Source of the DNA: Scenedesmus sp. ARA3
Lineage: Eukaryota; Chlorophyta; Chlorophyceae; Sphaeropleales; Scenedesmaceae
DNA: 64,000 nt
NCBI GenBank assembly: GCA_004335835.1
Contig: RWJK01001066.1
Location: 27,410 to 91,409 of the forward strand
Direction of reading: 5' to 3'
Position 1 is the first letter of the stretch, and every line of letters starts with the position of its first letter. The position numbers were made by a program, and so were the translations under genes. Positions 58,652-64,000 of the stretch are shown here, piece after piece. Below the pieces are notes generated by a model. The model was not told where the DNA came from. It made no database searches and saw only the letters and a program-made list of their open reading frames with translations.

Positions 58652-61184
58652 TCACATGACAGCCTGGCTGCCACTAGCAGGCGCAGCACACGCACTGCTG
58701 CAGCCAGTGGGGACAGCAGCAGCTGCAGCACCAGCAGCAGCAGGGCCTGCCAGGTCTGGCATGACCGTCGCGCCAGCCGCCACAGCAGCAATGACGGCAG
58801 CAGCAGCGCCAAGGTTTGGGCCGCCGGCGCCACTCTTGCTGTTCACCTGCTGGTTGATGAAATCAATGGCTGCCTCTGTGCTGCCCAAGTTGCCCACCAG
58901 GTTCATCATCAGCTGCACCACAGGCGACACAGCAGGCACGCCTGCAGCAGCAGCGCTCGCCGCAGGCGCAGCAGCTGCTCCTGCCGCTGCAGGTGCAGCT
59001 GCAGCAGGAGGCTGCTGAGACTCTCCACCAGGGACACGGGCGCCAGAGCCAGGCACAACAGCGCCAGTTGCTGCTGCTGACGCTGCCAGCTGCAGCCGTG
59101 AGGATGTGACGCCTGCCTTTGCTGCAGCGCCAAACCTGCTAGGCTTGCTGGCGCCGCCGCCGCTGCTTGCATTGGACAGCGGCGACATGCCGTGCCTGCT
59201 CATGAAGCGGCCGTTGGGCCCGCGCACTACTCCGCGCAGCTGCCCAGGCTGCTGGCCGCCGCGGCCAGCGCTGTTGCCAGAGCTTGTGACAGCCCTGTTC
59301 CTGCTGCTGCCGCCAGCTGAGCTGGGCGTGGCAGCTGGTCCCAGGCTCAGGGGGCAGGGTCCCGCGCCGTCAGAGTAAGCAGACGCGCTGCTTACTGCCG
59401 GGCTCATGGCATAGTCGTGCTGCTGCTGCTGGCCTCCGCAGTCGTCCTCAGGAGCTGGCGTGGTCACGCGGCGGCCGCCTGCTGCTGCCTTGCTGTCGGC
59501 GCAGCTGTGGATGCCGCCGTCGCTGGCTGCTGGGTGCGCGCAGCTGCGTGAGGCCATGTGGGGCTCATCCTCCTGCTCGTCCTCATCCTCCTGCAAGCAG
59601 ACAGGTTGAGTGGTTTAGTATTGATGTGCAGCAGAGGATGCAGGGCCACTAGGATGCAAGTTCAGATCGTGCGCAACGGTGCGTTCGGCAAGGTGTGTAG
59701 TGTGTGCAAGAGTGCCGGGTAAGACACACTTGACACTGGTTTCTTGCTGCTGGACAGGTTGGCAGAGTGCTTGTCTGCTGCAAGTTGCAGACACGAGCAG
59801 GGGTGCTCAACATGCACTCCCTTGCACAATGCACCATTCCTGCAGGAAACATACTAGCAGCAGTTGTAGCTTGGAATGCCGGCTGGCAGCATTGCTAACA
59901 TTAAGCACGCCCTCGCGCATTAACGCCCCCTGCGCATGCAGCTCACCTCCATGGATGAAGAGTCATCTGCCCTGCTGCGCTTGGGCAGCCGCGCACCGCC
60001 AGACACCACGCTTGAAGTGGCGGCGCAGCGCTTCTTGTCCTGCAAGCAACAAGGGCAGCACCAGCGGCACAGTTGCATCAGGCGATTGCAAAAGAAACAC
60101 CACATAGTAGATGAAGCGGACGACGCCCAGAAGCACACAGTGGCGCTGCCATACCAACAGCAGAGCCATCCATAACTGCTGCTTGTGGTGCTGCTGCTGT
60201 TGCTGCCGCTGCTGTTTGGCACGGCGCACACATGTTCGTCTTCTCCCAAACATACATGGCTGCTGCTATTGCTCAGCTGCTGCTGCTGCCGCTGGTTGCT
60301 GCAGCTGCCGGGCAGGCTCACCACGGCCTTGTCGAAGGAGCCTGTGCGTAGGAAGCGGATGCCACAGGCATTGCACACAATGGGCTTCGACTTGGAGCCA
60401 TGGCGCCACTGTGGGCTGTCGCGTGCGCCACAGTTGTCGCAAGGGCCAGAGCATGGGTTTGCTGACTTTTTGGCATTGCCGCCGCTGCTCCTGGCTGCTG
60501 CTGTGCTGTTCGTGGCACGGCTGACCTTGGCGGTAACTGCTGCTGCTGCTGCAGCTGCAACATGACTGATTGGGTTTCTGTGAGTCCTTGGAGGCCTGTG
60601 GCCCCTGTCGCAGCTGTTGTGCTGGTGGTAGTCTTCTGTGTCTGGTGTCACAGCACCTGCGTTGACAAGAGCAGGAGCAGGAGTGCAGTATGTGTCACCA
60701 TGTGAAAGCTTGAGGCTAGCTGTATGTGTGCGTGGTGTTTCGTTGAATGGATTTCACCATATTTAACCTTGTCAGCTCGCTGCCTGCCCCGCCAGCAATG
60801 CTGGGAAAGGATAGCAGTACTGGACAATCGACCACCCGCCCACTGCCTGTTCCGTGGTGGTTTCAAATGCTAGATCGCGCGGACAGGTACATATTGATGT
60901 ATTCAAGTACTAATAAGAGGCTCTGGTGAATACCGCGCAGCGGCTGGGCGCTGAGCCCGCATACCTGTGTTGCTGTACATGGGTGCTCTTTGCGGGCACA
61001 TCTGCTTGCGGTTGCGCCGCGGCTTGCTCATATAAGCCTCCAATATGTCTGTGGCATCACTCTGCACGCTGTTGTCGGCCGAGAGGGCAGGTGCTGAAAA
61101 TGATCCACCCCACAACATTGGCACGTCGAAGCCATAGGGTGGCTCGTTTAAAAAATAGGAAGCCTTGGCCTCCAGGGGATCCAT
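58652..61184 (-). CDS. GATA-type zinc-finger transcription factor (copy 3)
   Basis: Four exons with the same phase pattern as copy 1: 60965-61184 (ATG at 61184), 60322-60656, 59947-60039 and 58652-59590, about 528 residues. The first exon has an acidic/Ser segment (ADNSVQSDATDILE) followed by basic KPRRNRKQ. The zinc finger (about residues 146-171) is more diverged than the other two: CDNCGARDSPQWRHGSKSKP then CNACGIRF, still with an 18-residue loop. Exon 3 starts DKKR and ends with KRSRADDSS, likely nuclear signals. Exon 4 begins with a strongly acidic run (EDEDEQEDE) and is rich in Ala, Ser and Gly. It holds the shared motif as VQLMMNLVGNLGSTEAAI, but here about 70 residues before the end. 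The [15 protein letters not shown] block of copies 1 and 2 is absent, so this is the outlying paralogue. Confidence 0.87.
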
Positions 61185-61304
61185 GGCCACCAGCTGGCGA
61201 CCAGCGCCCGCAGGAAAGCGCTTGGCGGGCAGGCAGAACTGTGTGCTGCTGTAAGCGTGCCGCTAGATCCGTGGCTTGCTGCAGTCCAACCTCACGTCTT
61301 ATGT

Positions 61305-61609
61305 CTTATCGATGTAACTATAGATAACCAAAAGGCTGTCTGTCGCCGGCAAGAGTGATTTGTGTGGTCAAGCGAGTTGACTGCGAAAAGTATCTGTGTC
61401 GCAAACTGGGCAAAAGGGCCACAAATAGACCATAAAACCAACAAGTATCGATAATGAGTGTACTGCGGCCGATCAGCTGTGATCAATGATTGTAAAACTC
61501 TAGAAACTTTGTGTCCATTTTTTTGTTCTTAACAATGACCGTATTATCTGGCGCAGTCGCAGCCTTAAAGCATAAAAACCATTAATAATGATCATAATTT
61601 TTTTGATAA
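61305..61609. promoter_or_regulatory. GATA-core motifs upstream of GATA3
   Basis: GATAAG (reverse) near 61305-61310, AGATAA at 61322-61327, CGATAA at 61449-61454 and TGATAA at 61604-61609, all within about 430 bp of the start. The stretch is AT-rich against its surroundings. Auto- or cross-regulation is inference. Confidence 0.35.
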
Positions 61610-61619
61610 TGGGGCGCTC

Positions 61620-63163
61620 TATGGTTACTCTCGGTCACGGCACAGGTGAGTCACAGCTGGCCAGCTCCATGGAGCAAGTACTGCCCGGGGGCCCGGGTGC
61701 CACCACAAACTCGATGCAAGCCGCAGATTTCTGCAGGCCTACTTGTACAGCCACTACGTTGATTTACGGTTGGTTTCCGGCTGGCACAATTACTCAACTG
61801 TCAACACGCCTGCCGCCATTGGCACTGCGCCAGACCACCTGGCCAGGTCAGCGCAGACCATAGCCCATGGTCTTGCGCATGGTGCGCAATGCATCAGTGC
61901 AAAGAAGCCACAGTGCAGCATTAACAACTTAACCAGGCTGAAGCAATGTGGAGTGGGCTGCATGGCTGCAACCGCGTCTGTGGGAGCGTGTTACTGGCGT
62001 GGCGCTGCGTTCTGGCTGCCAGGCAGTGGCACACTCAAGACTATTGACAGCCGCGTCAAGTCGCGGGCACTGCAGTACTGGGGCTGTTGGGCCAGGCTAT
62101 GATTCGCAAGGCTGGGAACTGGGTTTACTGGGCCTGCATAAAGAATTGCATGTAACACACAGCCGTGCCATTTGTGCACTGCAAGGCTGTTTCACTGTTT
62201 TGCATGCAAGTTGTTGCCAATCTCTTGCTGCTGCGTTTGAAGGATACTGACGCCATGCACTGAACATACGAACGTATCTGTTACAAGGGCCTGCTATAAA
62301 AGAGCCCATACCAGGCTGGCAACATAGTCGTGTTGCACATCCCTCTTTCATTAAGACCCAATGGGCCCCAATGGACGACAGTGGCAGTACCCACTCACTA
62401 CCACCCATCAACAACTGCTCACAACTCTCTTGTCACAGATGCATCGCTACAAAAACAACCAAGCATGGTTTGGTGGTGCAGGCCCAACAGGCAAAAGCTT
62501 GGGCTTTGCCTTTAGGTCCGTTATGTACACACTTCAGCCTGCCACCACCCTGCACAGACCAGGTGCCTGGGCTCTTCACCATGCTACAACACACAAACAA
62601 ACAAGCTTGCAGCTGCTGCTCGCAGCTGTCAATAATGCGATTGAGGTCTCTTCATCGGCATGTCGACACAACTCCTGCAGCAAAGTCTGCCACAGCCACA
62701 ACCAATCGGCAGCTGACCTGCAGCTGCTGGAAAATGATCAGCAGCAGGCCTCAACCGCAGGCAAGCCAACACTGCCCACTCATCACAACACAGAACATGC
62801 CAGCCTGTTCCTCATTGCCTCAGCTGCTGCAAACTTTTCTGAAGGTCCCATGCTGCATGGAACATACCCTCACCGCCCAGAACCACAAGCTATTTGGCAG
62901 CCAACAGCTGCCAATACATGGAACGGATTCAGTCGCTGCATCCTGCAAGTGCTACACATGGTACTGCAGGGCAGCCTTGACCAATGCTGATTCTTGCAAT
63001 AAGCTTCGTTGCGGCAGCTGCTGCTACCACAACCTTAAACATGCAGCACGAGCTGCCAGTCACGCCCTCAAACTAAAACACATACACACACTTTTGTACC
63101 AGCCAGTCACAAGACCTAGCTGCTGATGCAGCAGACTGCTACAGCATGCACTGATCCTGCAGC
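61620..63163. other. Intergenic, no convincing gene
   Basis: Holds two overlapping plus-strand frames (62361-62990 and 62371-63126). Both lie antisense to the 3' flank of the carrier gene, are Cys/His/Thr-rich and have no domain. Confidence 0.45.
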
Positions 63164-64000
63164 TTATGCTGCCAGTGACTTCTCGCCCTGCACGCTGGCT
63201 GCCAGTGCCTCGACTGTCTCCTCGCTGTCTGCAATGAGTGAGCGGGTGCCCTCAACTGCCAGGAAGATGGCTGCGTTGACAGGGATGGCGCGCCACAGGG
63301 CGGCGGTGACACCGCGCCACATGCCTGCGTAGCCCTCGATCTGGATGGAGCGCTTGATGCAGTCCATGGTGCCCTTGAACTCTGGCTTGCTGAGGGAGTC
63401 TGCCTGGATCTTGGACTTGATGGTGTCGATGGGGAACATGCTTCCCCACAGACCAAAGCCGGCCATCACACCGGCACCCATCACCTGTTGGGCACAGCAG
63501 GGAAGGCAGCAGCAGGGCGGAAAGGGTCAGGACCAGCTGAGAGCAATGTTTGATGCACGGCTGACAGCAGCAGGCTTGCTAGATTGCGCTGCTTTGATGC
63601 TCAACAGAGGTTTACACACTGCACAGCATTACTGCTGCCGCCTGCACACTTGCAGGAAACACACAGGCAATGCACAGCTATTCCTGCAGGTCACAGCTGA
63701 CAGCATTCCTGCAAGTCACACCAGCCTGTATTGACCCCTGCCTAACCGTTTCAGCCTTCAAACACGAGCAGCACAGTCAAATAGCACCCTGCAGCCATCC
63801 GTTCCACAGCCACCCACCTGCCAGTACTCCAGGTCTGCCTTGGTCTTGCCGTGCTGGCCCGCCAGGTAGTGGATGGTGGCCTCGTAGCCGAAGAAGAACC
63901 AGGCGTAACCCTGCATGTCACGCAGCAGCGTGGACACGTAGCCGGAGTAGATGCCGCGCAGGCCGTGGTTGCGCAGGATCTTCTTGGCGCAGTCCCAGTT
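63164..64000 (-). CDS. Mitochondrial carrier family (SLC25-type) protein, 3' part
   Basis: Two exons: 63818-64000 (runs off the window) and 63164-63484 (stop 63164-63166), in phase, 167 residues visible. They cover the end of the second and most of the third of three carrier repeats. The signature PIDTIKSKIQ fits PxDxxKxKxQ at the first helix of repeat 3. The preceding segment has GLRGIYSGYVSTLLRDMQG and later WRGVTAALWRAIPVNAA, the even-helix patterns of the family. The tail after TRSLIADSEE is short and soluble. Such proteins exchange metabolites across the inner mitochondrial membrane. The third-repeat sequence resembles the carnitine/acylcarnitine and amino-acid carrier branch, but substrate contacts in repeats 1 and 2 are outside the window, so substrate is open. 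Confidence 0.88.

Noticed and set aside
62361..63126. Two overlapping plus-strand frames of 209 and 251 codons
   Set aside because: Both cannot be coding; composition is His/Cys/Thr/Gln-rich and they lie antisense to the flank of the carrier gene. No domain.

Overview
The window looks like nuclear DNA from a green alga, probably a core chlorophyte (Chlorophyceae, perhaps Sphaeropleales; the order is inference). Reasons: a plant-type plastid phosphoglycerate kinase with transit peptide, a gametolysin-type M11 metallopeptidase, plant-type GATA zinc fingers (C-x2-C-x18-C-x2-C), intron-dense genes with GTGAG-type donors and GCAG acceptors, and (CTG/CAG)n tracts almost everywhere. Gene models below were built by hand from splice signals and reading-phase continuity.

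Layout. 312-4434 (+): 3' part of a C2-domain protein whose C-terminal half I do not recognise. 5816-6396 (-): last exon of a putative membrane protein. 9566-12233 (-): GATA factor 1. 18471-20681 (-): GATA factor 2. 23884-24845 (-): last exon of a secreted-looking unknown protein. 27775-32425 (+): plastid PGK, 14 exons. 35458-45109 (-): secreted multicopper oxidase, 18 exons. 46962-51480 (+): M11 metallopeptidase with thrombospondin-like repeats, divergent from the oxidase. 58652-61184 (-): GATA factor 3. 63164-64000 (-): 3' part of a mitochondrial carrier. The space between is long, repeat-rich and without convincing genes.

The genes form no pathway. PGK is central carbon metabolism in the plastid. 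The oxidase and M11 protease both carry signal peptides and probably act in the wall or extracellular matrix. The three GATA genes are paralogues: same orientation, same splice phases at the zinc-finger exon, and a shared short motif near the C terminus.

The most unusual feature is window-wide. Many exons are flanked in the neighbouring intron by diverged, truncated copies of their own edge, including the splice site: acceptor plus exon start upstream, or exon end plus donor downstream. Last exons are echoed, stop codon included, in the 3' flank. Offsets are mostly about 90-160 bp and many units also carry a (CTG)n tract. These exon-edge echoes occur in the C2 gene, GATA1, GATA2, PGK, the oxidase (six copies of one acceptor) and the M11 gene. 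They look like recurrent short tandem duplications across exon boundaries. I know of no standard feature class for them. No rRNA, tRNA, CRISPR, transposase or reverse transcriptase was recognised.
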